From the NCBI RefSeq assembly GCF_020085105.1, contig NC_058047.1, forward strand, positions 20,292,001 to 20,356,000: 64,000 nucleotides of DNA. The letters are read 5' to 3'. A model generated the notes under the pieces. The model saw only the letters and a program-made list of their open reading frames with translations. It was not told where the DNA came from and did not search any database. Of the stretch, positions 49,501 to 64,000 are shown piece by piece; position 1 is the first letter of the stretch, and every line of letters begins with the position of its first letter. The DNA is from Siniperca chuatsi. Taxonomy: Eukaryota; Chordata; Actinopteri; Centrarchiformes; Sinipercidae. The position numbers and the translations under genes were made by a program.

Positions 49501-52500
49501 AAAGCAAGTATATCTCCGGCTTTAGACTCTCTCGATGGGTGTTCCCATTCTTCTACTGTTGTGAAAGGGTGCAAACCATTCACAAATTTTTTTTTGCCTA
49601 CATGATGACACTCGTTCACCCTTTCTTCGCTCATTTTCCCTCCCTGTGCAGCAAGCGTGAAAGGGTTTTGCTGGCTGGGAGCTGATGGGCAAGTCGAGCT
49701 GGCTGTAGCCTGAGAGCTACCTGTAGCAAGATTCTGTCTGTCATCTAAAATGGATGGAACGAGAGAATATTTGTACAGCATTCATTTAGGTTTTCTTAGT
49801 CAAGAAAAAATCTGCTAATCCTGCCTGCATGGTGCTAATTTTACTATAACATAGGATATTTACTCTCTGTAACAGGTGTGCTGCTTGGTTGGGAAGCTGT
49901 GACACTCGTGCGTATACATGGCATTCCTGGAATTTAAGCCCATGTTGCGTAGAAAGATGTTTGAGCATGTTGCTGCTGTTTCCATCCTTACTTGAAATGA
50001 TCATTTTACAGTCAACTAAACACTGTGATCTTTCTTTGTGAAATTAAGCCATGCATTGGACCGTTTCTTCCTCTCCGCCATGGCTCCTTCTTGTTGCAAG
50101 TTTCCAGCAGCGTAGATGCATTTGTTTTACGTCAGAAAAACATGCCCGAATTGATAAGCTCGGAGGCATAAAAGTCCGATGGATTGGACAATTTGGAACC
50201 GGTTCTCAACTGGAACCTGTTCTGGATTCCTGTCTCTAGTTATTACATACTGTAGGAGGAGAATGGGAAGAATTGTATGATATTTGGGGGCAACACTTGC
50301 TCTTGCCTCCCACCCCTCCTTTACTTTTTGTCAAAAGCACAATAGGTGTGACTGTAATCTAACATTCACGTGCAACTTGCTCCGAGCTCAGTGCTCTTCC
50401 TTCAGTTTTGCTTAAGGAGAACTGAACTCTTACTTCCATTTTAACCCTTTGCAAGCAAACAGCTTCTTGTCTTTTCACTTTCCTAATTTTGTGCCTCACA
50501 GTTTAAAAAGTGACTTCACAACTATCACAATCAAGAGCCCAATAACTAATTAGTCTATGAAACTGTATGTAAGCCCTTCAGAGGGAATTCTGATCTGTCA
50601 TTTCAACAAATTACTCAAACATTTTGATTTAGATAATATATTGAATAATTTACATAATTGTTTTGCTTTTGTGTGTTTATAGGGCTATTACCCCTCTAAT
50701 AAGCCTGGTGTTGAACCCCGTCGTCCTTGTCGTCCTGTAAACATCACTCCCTGGTTGCATCTCTCCAATGTCACCAACAGAGTCACCGTCACCTGGGGGA
50801 ACTTCGGCAAGGTCAGAGTTTGATGCTGAATCTCAGCATATTTTGGCGAAGCTCAAGGCCGTGGTGGCAAGCTCAGCAAATCTGTAAACACAATAAGAAA
50901 CAGTTTTTTGTATGCAGTTTTCCTTGTGTGTTAATAGTGTTTTCTTATCCCAGAGTTTTGGGGATGCCCAATCACGATAGCCTGCATTAAACTTGCCTGA
51001 ATAGCTCTGTGTTAAGAAAATATAGCCTGCATCACAACTTGCCTCTAGTTGTTTTGTATGATATTTTGTACAGCGCTCTATAGTGTTTAGTATAATGTCC
51101 ATGGAGAGAGAGATGAGTGCCATTGCAGATCTGTTCTGACAAGAAGGTTTGAACAGCATTTTGACAGCCTGTGCCTCCTTTTATCCACAGCATGACCAGA
51201 ATACTGCAGTTTTAAACCAACAGCAGCACTTGTGTGTTGAACCTGAGAAATGTTACTGATTTAGAGGCAAACCAACCATATTTTTTGGTTTGTTTGAAGC
51301 TGAACATAGGAATAAAGAATAGATTGCTTAGCGTACTCAGCCAATGCATCCATAACCTTGTGGATGGCCCACAAGTGGGCGTTGTGGGTATTTCAGTCCA
51401 TTGTGGGTATTTCAGGTTTCGTTAAGCATAGAGGCCTCTTTGCACAAAAGCTTAAAAAGTGTTTTAATGTACTCCCGGTGTGGAATTATAGCAAAGATCC
51501 AACAGATTGTGAACATTCTTTAATAGAAATAATTTGCTGTTAGGTTTCCTAAGATGTGTGTCTTTTCTAAGTGGCCCATATAATGTAAATTATATATGTA
51601 AGTTATGTATTTTGCATTAAATACAGTTGTATAATCTGGAGGACTCCAGAGGGCAGATTTGCCTTTAATTCTTCTTCTAACATAAACTGAGAATGGTAAA
51701 TCTAAATCTTGTGTGTTAAGTTTGTTTTTTTTTAAAGTGGCATTGCGGTTCACTTTGTGTCTTTGCTCTATTTTAGATTGGTAGCCTTTTGAAATAAGTG
51801 CCCACAACCTGTGAATCTGTGTGTTTTCAGCGGTACTCTGTGGCAGTGTATTTAGTGAGGGTTTTCACTGCAGCAGACCTCTTCAGCCAACTCAAACTCT
51901 GCTCTGTCGAGAGTGCAGAACGCTGTCGTGAACGCAGTAAGTGTTATTTATGTACTCTGCTTACATTTTTTTGCAAATGTGACTTTGAAATCCTGAGAAT
52001 GGAATGAAAACTACACACTCACTTCAATTTTGCCTCTAGAAGTCACTGACTTGACCTTTTTGTTAATGCAGTTTTGGTAGGACTGGATTGTGTGTTTTTA
52101 ATTTCTCACATTACAATATATTGTCTGATAAACAATTATAACACTTAATGATATTTTATTTACCATTTATCTATAGTCCAAGACAAATTACGTTTTGACC
52201 CAGAGAGTGAAATTGCAACTACAGGCCTCCGGGTTTCTCTCATCTGTCCAGTAAGTATGCCTTCATCATAATACCTGACATGTTTAGATGTGGATAGGTC
52301 AGTCTTCACTGTCCTACACATTTTCTGTTTCAGTTGTTCTGCACTATCAAATGCATGTTTCATAAATGTTTGTCCTACTTTCAAGCTTGATTACTTTAAC
52401 ATGCTTTTTCCGCTCCCTCTCATTCTTCCCAGTTGGTGAAGATGCGGCTCGGTGTGCCATGTCGAGTTTTAACTTGTGCCCACCTTCAGTGTTTCGACGC

Positions 52501-55500
52501 AGTCTTCTTCCTGCAGATGAATGAGAAGAAGCCCACATGGACTTGCCCCGTCTGTGACAAGCCCGCTCCCTTTGAGCTGCTCACTATTGATGGGTAAGGA
52601 GATAGAAGCATGCTCTGACTTGTCCCACCCCTGCAGCAACATCTTCCTTTCAGTAAATTCTGAAATTGACACTTGTGTAATTTTAACTAACTCTGTGTTG
52701 AAGCCAGAAATTGTTTAAGCTGCACAGATATTGGGGCATTTTAAGTACTGTGCACCAACCTGCTATGTTTTCATTGTAAAAGCTTTGAATATTTTGCATG
52801 GCATGAGAGGGTGGTTATTTCAGATATTCTTGCTTTGTCAGGTTATATTCTAAAAAAATTCATCCTGTAAATTGACTTGTTTGTTGATTCTATGATTTAC
52901 TTTATTTAACAAGGCTATAATTTAGAGAACCATGTAATTGTGGGACTTTTTTTCCCCCTTTTTTTTTTTTTTTTTAACAGTACTCATTGCTGCAAGTGAC
53001 TCTCAAGACACCTACAGTCATTTGTTGACACTGTAAAGTGCTCTATTAGGCTATAGGTGCAAAAAAAATTCCAGTAATGAGGAAACATTTTGTCTTTTCT
53101 TTGTAGTATTTTGTCACCAACAGAATAGTGAATTATTTATGTTGTAGGAAAAACACAAATGAGCCTGCAGTCTTATTTTATCAGTCATGATAAAATATTT
53201 TCATCCACAACCACTTGGGCATGTCGTTTCCTGCAAATTCTAAGCAACTCTCACAGGCACTCCCTTACTCTCACAAAGATTGAAAGCATTGTGTCGCAGT
53301 TTGGCTTTGAAGAACATTTGCATTCCTTAAATTAAGCCTGTGTGAAAGTCCCTTCGTTAACTGATCTCTCTAGGTGTCAGTTTCAACAGCCTAATTACTA
53401 AATGTTGTCAAGTTTATAGAGTGGTGTTTTGAGACAGTTAAATTTTCAGAATCAGAAATACTTTATTGATCCCCGAGGGAAAACTCTTTTGCTGTAGCAG
53501 CTCAATATCACGTCAGTGCACACAGGAATAGAAGTACTAAGCAAAAATATAATACACTATAATACAGGTCAGATAAATTAAGTACCAAGTGGGCATAAAA
53601 TTAAAATAAGTGTGAAGTACAAAGTGGGTTTACCAGTTGATGATGAGAATAATACGGTATAAAGTAATAGTGCATGAACTGTCAAGTGTAGCTTATTAAG
53701 ATTATAATGAGACGGAGGATATTGCACAGCAGTAATAGAGTATGAATAAATGTCAATAAATTAAACTGAAAACAGAGTATATTACACAGCAGTATTAACA
53801 CAGAATATTGCACAATTATGTCAAGTATTGCAGAGTTGTTGATGATCAATGTCCAGTTTAGTGACTTAGGGTCATGTATACTGACACTTAGAGGGAGGAG
53901 TTAAAGAGTTTGATGGCCACAGGCAGGAATGACTTCCTGTGGCGCTCTGTGGTGCTTTTTGGGGGGAATAAGTCTTCCGCTGAAGGTACTCCTTTGTTTG
54001 ACCAGTAAAGAGTGTAGTTTAAATTATACTTACACACAAGTTACTCAAGTTTGGAAGAAAAAGGAAAGCTAAAAGTTGGGCGACGAGACAGAGCTACGGC
54101 AACAGGCAACATGCACGTTGACGCATGCGCACTAAATATCGTGCAATTTTCAGTCAGTAAGGAACAACTTACTTTGAGCTTATTTTGTTGATTTTTTTAA
54201 TATCTTGCTATTTAATGAAAATGGTCAAGAGATATGGTCAACACAGTGGCAAAAAAGTTTGAGGAGGCAAGTTTATTTGTATAGCACAGCACATTTAAAC
54301 AAGGCAATTCAAAGTGCTTTACATAAAACATAAAAGCAACATAGGGCAATGTAAAAAGACGTTTAAGTACAATTAAATATTTAAATAGAAATAAAAACAA
54401 GATAAAAGAGGAGAGTAAAAGTTACAGTGCAGTATAAGAAATTAATCTTTATTTGATTTATTAAAAGGCGGCAGCACACAGAAAAGTCTTTGACCTTGAT
54501 TTAAAAGAACTGAAAGTTGCAGCAGGTTTCTGGGAGTTTGTTCCAGATATGTGGTGCATAAAAACGGAACGCTGCTTCTCCACGTTTAGTTTCGTGTCTG
54601 GGGAAAGAAAGCCGACCAGTCTCAGATGACCTGAGAGGTCTGGATGGTTCATAAAGTAGCAGATCAGAAATGTACTTTGGCCCTAAAACATTCAGTGCTT
54701 TATAAACCAACAGCAGTATTTTGAAGTAAATTCTTTGACAGACAGGAAGCCAGTGTAAAGACCTCAGAACTGAAAAGATGTGATCCACTTTTTTGGTCTT
54801 AGTGAGGATGCGAGCAGCAGCATTCTGAATGAGCTGCAACTGTCTGATACAACGACAGACATGATCTGCAGATTGTCTGCAAGGTCCCGATGGGCTGTGT
54901 CGATTCGGACCTACTTGGGCCTTTTTTCTTTTTTTTTTCTTTTCTTTATAGACCGGGCTTTGCAGGGTTCTAATGCAGACATGTGCTAGGCTCTTGTAAT
55001 TGAGTTGAGTTTGAATTGCGTATTCTTTTCCTTTTCTGGTGTGAAATCTGTTTTGTGAGGCGACTCTAACCAGCAGTGTGTTTTTCAGGCTGCTATCTGA
55101 GATTCTGAAAGAGACGAGTGAGGACATTGAGGAGATTGAGTACTTAACCGACGGCTCCTGGCGACCCATCAGAGATGACAAGGAGAGGGACAGGGAAAGA
55201 GAACGCAGCAACACACCAGAGTATCCTGTTGTTGATATATGTAAGTGTCAAACCCTGTCAGTTTAACCTCTTGTTCTCAATGTGTGGATTTTTTTTTTTT
55301 TCTTTTCCGTGCATTAGTTTGCTAGTGTAAATCTTTTTTTGTAATCAATTTTAAAATGACCTTTATGTCTGCAGGCATTCCTGAGGCAAACGGTCATTCA
55401 CCGGCCCACAGCAGCACCAGCCTGACGGGCAAATCTGGAAGCAGTTCCGTGGGGATGGCAGGAGTCACAGGAGGACCTGCTGTGGCACCGGGAGGAGGTG

Positions 55501-55649
55501 CAGTGGTAGATCTGACTCTTGACTCCTCCTCTGAGGAGGAAGGGGGCGGGGCAGGAGGAGACAGTGAGGACACTGAGGACAGCGCCGACAGTCCTGCCCC
55601 TAAGAGGGGCCGATACAACTACGACAAGGACCTGGTCACTGCCTACTGA
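44142..55649 (+). CDS. pias4: PIAS4: SUMO E3 ligase (eleven coding exons)
   Basis: Exons: 44142..44168, 46812..47193, 47332..47416, 47525..47566, 47899..47989, 50683..50811, 51831..51936, 52177..52250, 52433..52593, 55089..55240, 55375..55649. All phases close to give 507 residues, near the human 510. PIAS4 directs SUMO from UBC9 to nuclear substrates and restrains STAT, Wnt and DNA-damage signalling. The SAP domain (about 11-46) contains LQTLL at 20-24. The PINIT domain (about 137-290) has PVNIT at 227-231 in place of PINIT. The SP-RING lies in exon 9 with Zn ligands C327, H329, C350 and C353. A SUMO-interacting motif VVDLTL at 460-465 is followed by SSSEEE and an acidic tail. MAAELVEA and [10 protein letters not shown] identify PIAS4 rather than PIAS1, 2 or 3. 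Intron 1 appears to use a GC donor. Introns 5 and 9 carry transposon remnants. Confidence 0.95.
44169..46811 (+). other. pias4 intron 1 (probable GC-AG)
   Basis: About 2.6 kb starting GCAAGT and ending CTCTAG. The first 500 bases remain GC-rich with repeated GCTAGC-like words. A 30-base poly-T run lies at 46506-46535 with another short one before it. No coding exon seen. Confidence 0.75.
46506..46535. repeat. Poly-T run of 30 bases
   Basis: An uninterrupted T run in pias4 intron 1, possibly the tail of an old minus-strand retroposon; no element body was recognised beside it. Confidence 0.9.
46812..47193 (+). CDS. pias4: pias4 coding exon 2 (SAP domain)
   Basis: Encodes the SAP DNA/scaffold-binding domain ([20 protein letters not shown]) and the linker to the PINIT domain ([19 protein letters not shown]). 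Acceptor CTCTAG|AAC; donor CTAA|GTGAGT. Confidence 0.95.
48870..50239 (-). mobile_element. hAT-type transposon remnants in pias4 intron 5
   Basis: The stretch opens with CCATTATCGATTCTGCTTAT and GTGGGGGAAAGAAAGTAGGC, typical of fish hAT elements. It shows two same-orientation ends: GGAACCGGTTCTCAATTCCC then ATCCCTAG (ending 49175), and GGAACCGGTTCTCAACTGGA continuing to GTCTCTAG (ending 50239). Between them a minus-strand frame encodes a BED-type finger. This suggests two related elements, one next to or inside the other. A clear matching left end was not found. The dimerisation and catalytic parts of the transposase are missing. Confidence 0.65.
49482..50004 (-). pseudogene. Fragment of a hAT (ZBED-like) transposase N-terminus
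   Basis: The minus-strand frame 49786-50004 contains [20 protein letters not shown], the C-terminal half of a BED zinc finger with its H-x4-H spacing. The adjoining frame 49482-49781 contains [20 protein letters not shown], which resembles the linker found after the finger in fish hAT transposases. The two parts are in different frames, and the first Cys pair is not visible, so the gene is broken. Confidence 0.6.
52433..52593 (+). CDS. pias4: pias4 coding exon 9 (SP-RING)
   Basis: Encodes the SP-RING, the UBC9-binding catalytic module: [20 protein letters not shown] then [16 protein letters not shown]. All expected Cys/His ligands are present. VLT replaces mammalian AET before the CAHLQC block. 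Confidence 0.97.
53450..54010 (-). mobile_element. Rex1-like LINE 3' fragment in pias4 intron 9
   Basis: The plus strand starts AATCAGAAATACTTTATTGA then TCCCCGAGGGAAA, a common fish LINE 3' end read backwards. Near 53895-54000 the minus strand encodes, across one frameshift, [14 protein letters not shown] and [20 protein letters not shown]. These match the C-terminal end of fish non-LTR retrotransposon proteins. It is 5'-truncated and broken. Family assignment by recall. Confidence 0.65.
54270..54880 (-). mobile_element. L2-like LINE 3' fragment in pias4 intron 9
   Basis: On the minus strand, [39 protein letters not shown] and [15 protein letters not shown] match the C-terminal reverse-transcriptase region of L2-clade fish LINEs. 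A frameshift near 54520 separates the last block ([13 protein letters not shown]). The 3' end reads GTTTATTTGTATAGCACAGC on the plus strand, a common fish LINE tail. The copy is 5'-truncated, as is usual, and sits 200 bases upstream of exon 10. Confidence 0.8.
55375..55649 (+). CDS. pias4: pias4 coding exon 11 (SIM and acidic tail)
   Basis: The last exon encodes a Gly/Ser-rich linker, the SUMO-interacting motif [14 protein letters not shown], an acidic segment, and [16 protein letters not shown] before a TGA stop at 55647-55649. The PKR plus short tail mirrors the mammalian PIAS4 end. Confidence 0.95.
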
Positions 55650-58600
55650 CCCCACAGCTCTGTCCCCTCATAGACTGACACACACACAGAGACAGAGAGG
55701 CAGGGGGCTAAAAACTTGAGGACAGGAACACCGTAATCCACTAGATGCAACGACCCTCCCTTATGCCCAAACGCCAGAGCCTTTCAGCAGCTCTGGTTTA
55801 TATCCAGACAAAACAAACACACTCAAACATGCACTGTTAGTGAATCTTCAATCTAGAGTGATTAGGATTCCTCTTTGTACTGTACACCACTGGAAGCAAC
55901 TCTAAGTCTTTTTGGCCAACCGTCACCTTGCAGTGAAAATCTGTACCGTCCTGCCTCTATTAAAGAGACCGAATGGATCGAGCACCCCCCCCCCCTCCTC
56001 TTCCTCCTCTTTCTCCAGACTATTCCCTCTCCACCACCGCATCTCTCTTTGTATTTGACTTGGAATTAGCGGCTCTTTTAGCCATGGGCGTTCAATGTTT
56101 GCGTCTCTGATTTTTGTCACATTTGTGATGAACAGGCAAGTTAAAAATGGAAGCTCCCCAGTAGTTTTTGGTAGAAGGTCAAAAGCAACTAATGGAAAAG
56201 AGCATGAATAATTTGGGGGAGGACAAGGCAGAGATATCTGGAGTGTGATGCAAATTTAAACCTCTCCCATTGTGTTATTATTTCTTTGTTCAGAGAATGA
56301 ATTCAAAGCTTGAAAGGGTTTTTTCAGGAATTTATCCTTTTAATTATGAAAGGGCAGAACACAATACTGGCCTCAATGTGTGATGCTTTCCATTTTTATT
56401 TTGTCCTTAGATAAAGAGAACCTACCTCAGTCATAAAAACTTAGCAGACTGACCAGAGACTAGCTTAGAAAGAAGCAGAGGACAGAAGAATTGATGAGTC
56501 TTTCTGAAGCCAATTTTACACTGGAGATTTTGTTTTCCTACATTTTTTCTTTTTTTTTTTTTTTTTTGTTGTTGTTGTGTGTTCTATTTTTTTTAATTCC
56601 ATCGTTCCATGCAGCTCTGTTCTCTCTGCAGCAACAAAATCTTTGCTGAAGGGCGAGTTAGTTTGTGGATAACCAAGCTAACTGTAGGTGTCAGTGATGC
56701 AAGAAATTGTGGGTGGAACTGTGTCACTCTGTAAAACATTACTGCAGTTATCTCGCTGTAACAGGATTTATTAGGGATGATATATCAGCATTGCATATGG
56801 AAGTCATCAAAATTACTGTACGGCAGCTGTGCCAAAGCAGATATATTTTAAGAATTCACTGAAAGGATGATTATGCGATTTTGGTGGTGCTTTTTTTTTT
56901 TCTTTTTTTTTTTTCTTGAGTGGTGAGGATTGGAGCCTAAGGCTAGCTGAGCTGGCCAGCAGATGAGACTCCAGTCTGAGAGAAGGTGTTTTATTTCATT
57001 TAGGATTTCCTTATATTTTTTTTCTCAGTAGAAGAAATGGACAGAGAAGCATAAAAAAATCTGTGGTAAAGAACAGTTATGGAATGGGACTCAGATGTGC
57101 TGTCATTCTTTTCCCCCCACATTTTGGTGTCCTTCTCTCAAAGTATCATTTAATTGCTTCACATTCTCTTAACAGTTGTTTGTAATAAATCTACGTAACA
57201 TTTGGCTGTAGTTCTGTACAGAGAGGAGCTATTGGTTGCGGAAAGCAGATCACCTCTGCTGCTGTGGTTTGATTGTTGAGTTATAATTGGTCTGCGCTCA
57301 TGGCTGCGCTGTTGATGAACGCTCCTTTTTTCTTTTCCTCTGAATGAATCCACCCTGTGTCAAAGAACCATTCAGAGTACTTTGCTACGGTGGGTTCAAC
57401 GTGTCTGACACAACGAAACTTAATGAAGTGTCAATAAGTGCAACCCCACCAAGCTTCAAGTCATTGATTGGATTACAAATAGTCCTCTCTGGAACAAGTG
57501 GAGCTGCTCCAACCAACAATCCCCCTCGGCCTCCTTTCAATGTAGATAAGGTCACATCTATTTGCTGGAATAGAATTGGACTTTAATTGCTACATGCTGT
57601 AGGCTTACAACTAATATTCCTCTGCACCTGCACTAGTATTGTCAGTATGTGATTGCTGCTCCTCAGATAAGGATACTCGGGCTGCATGTGCAGGCGTTAG
57701 GGTTGTCTGTGGAAAAGGCCATCAGCATTTGCTTGAAGATGACAAAAGGTGTTGCTGTGTTGCTAGAGCTGTTTGCACTTTCATCTGATACTTCATGGCT
57801 TATTTATTTTTGAAGCCATCATGTAGTGAGTATTAAAGGGTCCCTGACCATTGTGATCAGTTCTCCTCAACCATCTAATGCGTGGGAATGTGAAAATGTG
57901 AAACTATAAAAGCGGCGGTCCTACTCCACTGTGAGACACTTGGGAAGAGAAAAAAGTAGTGACTCAGATTAGTTCTGCATTGTATGCTTCCCTCTCATCA
58001 TCCCTTTGTTGCGGTTTGATCAGCACAGAATCAGGTTTGCTTTTACCTTGCTCAAATGCACAGAGAAGTGACATTTACACATTGATTCGGGGCCTCACTG
58101 TTGCAAATGCATCATCTGATAGGGTTGATGATTGGAAAAAGTTGGTCGAGTCGAATCTGGTCTTCCATTTTTCTCCTTCTTTTGACACTTTGACATAACT
58201 TACAAAATCAATATACTGATGAAAAATGTTTGATAATCCACACAAAATTGATTGATGGCACTTTGCCTGTAATACATCAGTCTGTCCCTGAAAAGGATGA
58301 AGTGCTTTGAAGCAAAATAATGTAAAGAACTCTAATACCTGTCTTGAACTAGGTAATTTGTATTTGTAAGTAACTGCTATACATATAAAAATGACGTTGT
58401 TCATTTGTTGATAGGTATAGAAGGTCATTATTTGAATGGATCTCCTAAATTGTCTTTGCCTTATGGTTAAAGATGAGGTGGTGCAGGTTGCTTCTGTGGA
58501 ACTGAGCCAGATACGTTTGCAGGTTGTTCGGGAGCTGGAGAGAGCTGAGGGTCTGGTCTTTTTGTAGTGGCATCTCTTATAATAATGCATAAGGTAGCAT

Positions 58601-58690
58601 GGGCAGAGGCTTACAATCCATGATGTAAATGTTTTGTTGTGTTTTTTTTATATGTTCATATTAAAAGACAATAAAATTTAAATAATATTT
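55650..58690 (+). other. pias4 3' UTR and flank
   Basis: About 3 kb without a convincing gene. AATAAA hexamers lie at 57184-57189 and 58670-58675; the second is in a T-rich context and could mark a distal end. Long T runs occur near 56540 and 56890. One short coding-like island lies at 58473-58567 and is discussed as a finding. Confidence 0.5.
58670..58675 (+). terminator. Candidate distal polyadenylation signal
   Basis: AATAAA in ACAATAAAATTT. It would give pias4 a 3' UTR of about 3 kb; the hexamer at 57184 would give 1.5 kb. Neither can be chosen from sequence alone. Confidence 0.3.
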
Positions 58691-60840
58691 TATTAAGCCT
58701 TGAATCGCCTCCAGTTGTTCCTATAGACAAACGGACAATAAGAAGCTGTTGAGGGCAGCAGCACCTGAAGCTGATGCCACAGAGGACTGAGAGGACTGGT
58801 TAAGGTGGAGATTTTTATGTCCTGTACCAAATGCTCAGATCTGGGGACACATTTGATGCCTGTTGAGGATAAAACTGTAAAATTTAAAATGATCGTATTC
58901 TAACAGCTGTTATTGACGTGTGGAATTAATTAAAATCAGTTCTTAAAAAACGTGTGCCATCGTTTTATTTGGAAAAATGTCTGTATATATTCAGGCAGAC
59001 AGATAATTACTACTTATATATTTATTATTACTATTAATGACAGGATCCACAGGGACAAATGCATCACATCTTACCTTCCAGCACTAATGTCTGCAGCTGC
59101 TCCTAAAAACGTTAAGATCACCCACATGTGAATCAAAGTGGATTATATTGTCTATTAGGTAGCATTAATATTACAACACTTGTGCTGTCACCACAGTCAG
59201 TCTGGATCAAATGTATGATGACTGCATGCGATTGGTCCTCTGTATTCATTCAAATATCTTGTGAACTATATTAACCATTTCCCAGGTGCCAAAAATACTG
59301 AAAAAGTTCAAAGTTTATTTTGAATTTAGCCAGTAGACCTAAAGCATAAAGTGGGAACAAATTAAACCAGGAAATAAAAAATTCCCAAACCAAGAATTCT
59401 GTGGTCAAGCCTGAAATGTTACCATTTTTGTTTCCTTTTTGTACATTTTGTAGGGACAGTAATGTCTTTTATGTGAAATTTTGAAAAATGTTTAATTAAA
59501 GTGAAGTAAGAGGAAATACATGTGACTTGTTAAATAGGCCTTTTCCACAGCAGACATTTTGACTTGTCGTAGCAGGAAAAACACAAATAACATTAATGAT
59601 AGCTCAGTTTTATTCAAGTGTCCCAGTAAGCCGTGACAGTGAGCCAGCATGAACAATACCAAGGGCCTGAAAGTGAAGCAGCTAAATGGAACTCAGGCAT
59701 CATTAATTTTATCACTTACAACTGTGCTTTTAATACTCTGACATGTCTTCAGTAAAAAAGGTCTAACAACAACATATATGAATATACCCTTTTTTCTCAT
59801 CTGGACTAAACTGTTGCACAAAAGCATTTGACAAAATAATCCCGCCAAAAGGTCTATTTAGTAATTTTTATTTTTAAAGTGAAATGCACTTGATTTCTTT
59901 TTTTATAATCTACTCTTCAATAATAATCAGCTAAAATCTATTGTAAATCTTCAGTTCCCTCTTGTTCCCACTGGATGGCAGTAATGTACTTCGCAGCTTG
60001 TTTATTAACTGCCATTAAACACATAAGAAAGCAGCAGGGGGTGGAGATGATATGGTTAAACTAAACTGAGCTTTTATCTCATTAAAAACAGCATACCGGA
60101 GGTGTTATCACAAACTGCAGATGTCGTACATCTACCATGAGATTTCTGCATTCCTCGTATCAGCTTGTCAGACGGCCTCAGTCTCGCGCTATTTATGAAG
60201 GGCTCTCCCTGTGGGTGTCACACAGATCTGATGCTGCAGCTGCTGCTTCCTGTATTGAAGCACCACCAGCCAAAGCCCTTTTCGCTTCAGAGCCCCACAC
60301 CCCGGACAGAAACACGGAGGAATTTATTGCCCGGACGCTGCCGTCTTGTGGAGGGGAGCCAGTCAAGTCGGCCTCCCGGTGTAGCTGCCGGTAAAACTGT
60401 GGCGGCCTGTTGTCTTGTGAAAGCTGAGAAGCGAGGGGCTGCACATTAGGACTGAGAGACGCAAGGCACGATTTTTCCAGGAGCTGGTGCTAGCTAGTAG
60501 CAGCTAGGCGGCTAGTGGCTAGTAGCAGCAGGTAGATAACCCAGACGAAGCAGAAACATAGAAATGTGTTTACTCCAAAAGCTATAGATGCACCGTAAAA
60601 CGACATGACTTTTTAAAGAGCACCTCGGCATGATACCATTTACTGAAATAGCTGACTGACATGCTAAGGAAAGTATACTAGCTTTGCTAACGTTAGCTAG
60701 CCAAGTTATTAGCCACCTAGAGCTGACCCTGTTGCTTTTTCACACTGAGTTTCGAACAAGGAAAAGGCTAGAATAGCAGCTTCCCAGCTCACTGCAAGTT
60801 AGTGCATTGTTTGAGAAAGTCGTTTAGGGTAGTTATTGAA
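58691..60840 (+). promoter_or_regulatory. Spacer, promoter and 5' UTR of map2k2
   Basis: 58.7-60.1 kb is AT-rich and holds nothing recognisable. From about 60130 the sequence becomes GC-richer, consistent with a CpG-type promoter. Imperfect repeats of GCTAGTAGCAGCTA-like words occur at 60486-60535. No TATA box stands out. The small open frames at 60137-60449 overlap in several frames and are not supported as genes. Confidence 0.45.
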
Positions 60841-63938
<3,098 letters not shown>

Positions 63939-64000
63939 GTAAGGGTGTTCTCTGGTCGCAATGAATCATTGCTCTCAAATTCCCTTCTGCAACATTTTCA

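Noticed and set aside
58075..58590. Antisense 171-residue open frame in the pias4 3' region
   Set aside because: No recognisable domain and ordinary amino-acid mix for AT-rich DNA; the plus-strand island at 58473-58567 is the more coding-like part and is reported as such.
60137..60449. Two overlapping plus-strand open frames upstream of map2k2
   Set aside because: Both are short, overlap each other in different frames, and lie in the likely promoter or 5' UTR.

Overview
The window is nuclear DNA from a ray-finned (teleost) fish. The evidence is the set of vertebrate genes with GT-AG introns, the dense CA/GT microsatellites, and remnants of fish-type repeats (Tc1, hAT, L2-like and Rex1-like LINEs, a tRNA-headed SINE, small TIR elements). 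No prokaryotic, viral or CRISPR feature was seen.

Four protein-coding genes are supported. From left to right: onecut3 (minus strand, two coding exons split by a 14.7 kb intron, 1196-17226); foxq2 (minus strand, two coding exons, 39730-41361); pias4 (plus strand, eleven coding exons, 44142-55649); and the first five coding exons of map2k2, i.e. MEK2 (plus strand, from 60841, running off the right edge after 63938). All exon junctions were set by hand from splice signals, reading phase and family alignment, and all phases close: onecut3 443 aa, foxq2 290 aa, pias4 507 aa, map2k2 192 codons plus one base. PIAS4 and MAP2K2 are also close neighbours on human 19p13.3, where ONECUT3 also lies, so this is an old syntenic block. 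foxq2 is the member I do not expect in placental mammals.

Regions: 1-1195 is the downstream flank of onecut3 with a CTG repeat. 1489-16187 is its intron, with microsatellites, a Tc1 transposase fossil and many ATCGAT/ATCAATA words. 16.2-17.7 kb is the GC-rich first exon and promoter. 17.7-39.7 kb is a 22 kb gene desert with more such words, several mobile elements and one conserved-looking block near 35.8 kb. 39.7-41.6 kb is foxq2. 41.6-44.1 kb is the divergent space between foxq2 and pias4. 44.1-58.7 kb is pias4 with transposon-filled introns and a long 3' region. 58.7-64 kb is the spacer and the start of map2k2.

The genes are a neural/endocrine CUT-homeodomain factor (onecut3), a forkhead factor tied in zebrafish to blue-cone identity (foxq2), a SUMO E3 ligase (pias4) and a MAP kinase kinase (map2k2). 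They are not an operon or one pathway; their linkage is ancestral order. The strongest unexplained signal is the concentration of ONECUT recognition words (ATCGAT, AATCAATA, and a perfect inverted pair at 28180-28198) around onecut3 itself, which suggests autoregulation. Other items worth checking are a probable GC-AG first intron in pias4, a long inverted repeat in map2k2 intron 2, and a SINE nested in a TIR element at 31.5-32.2 kb.
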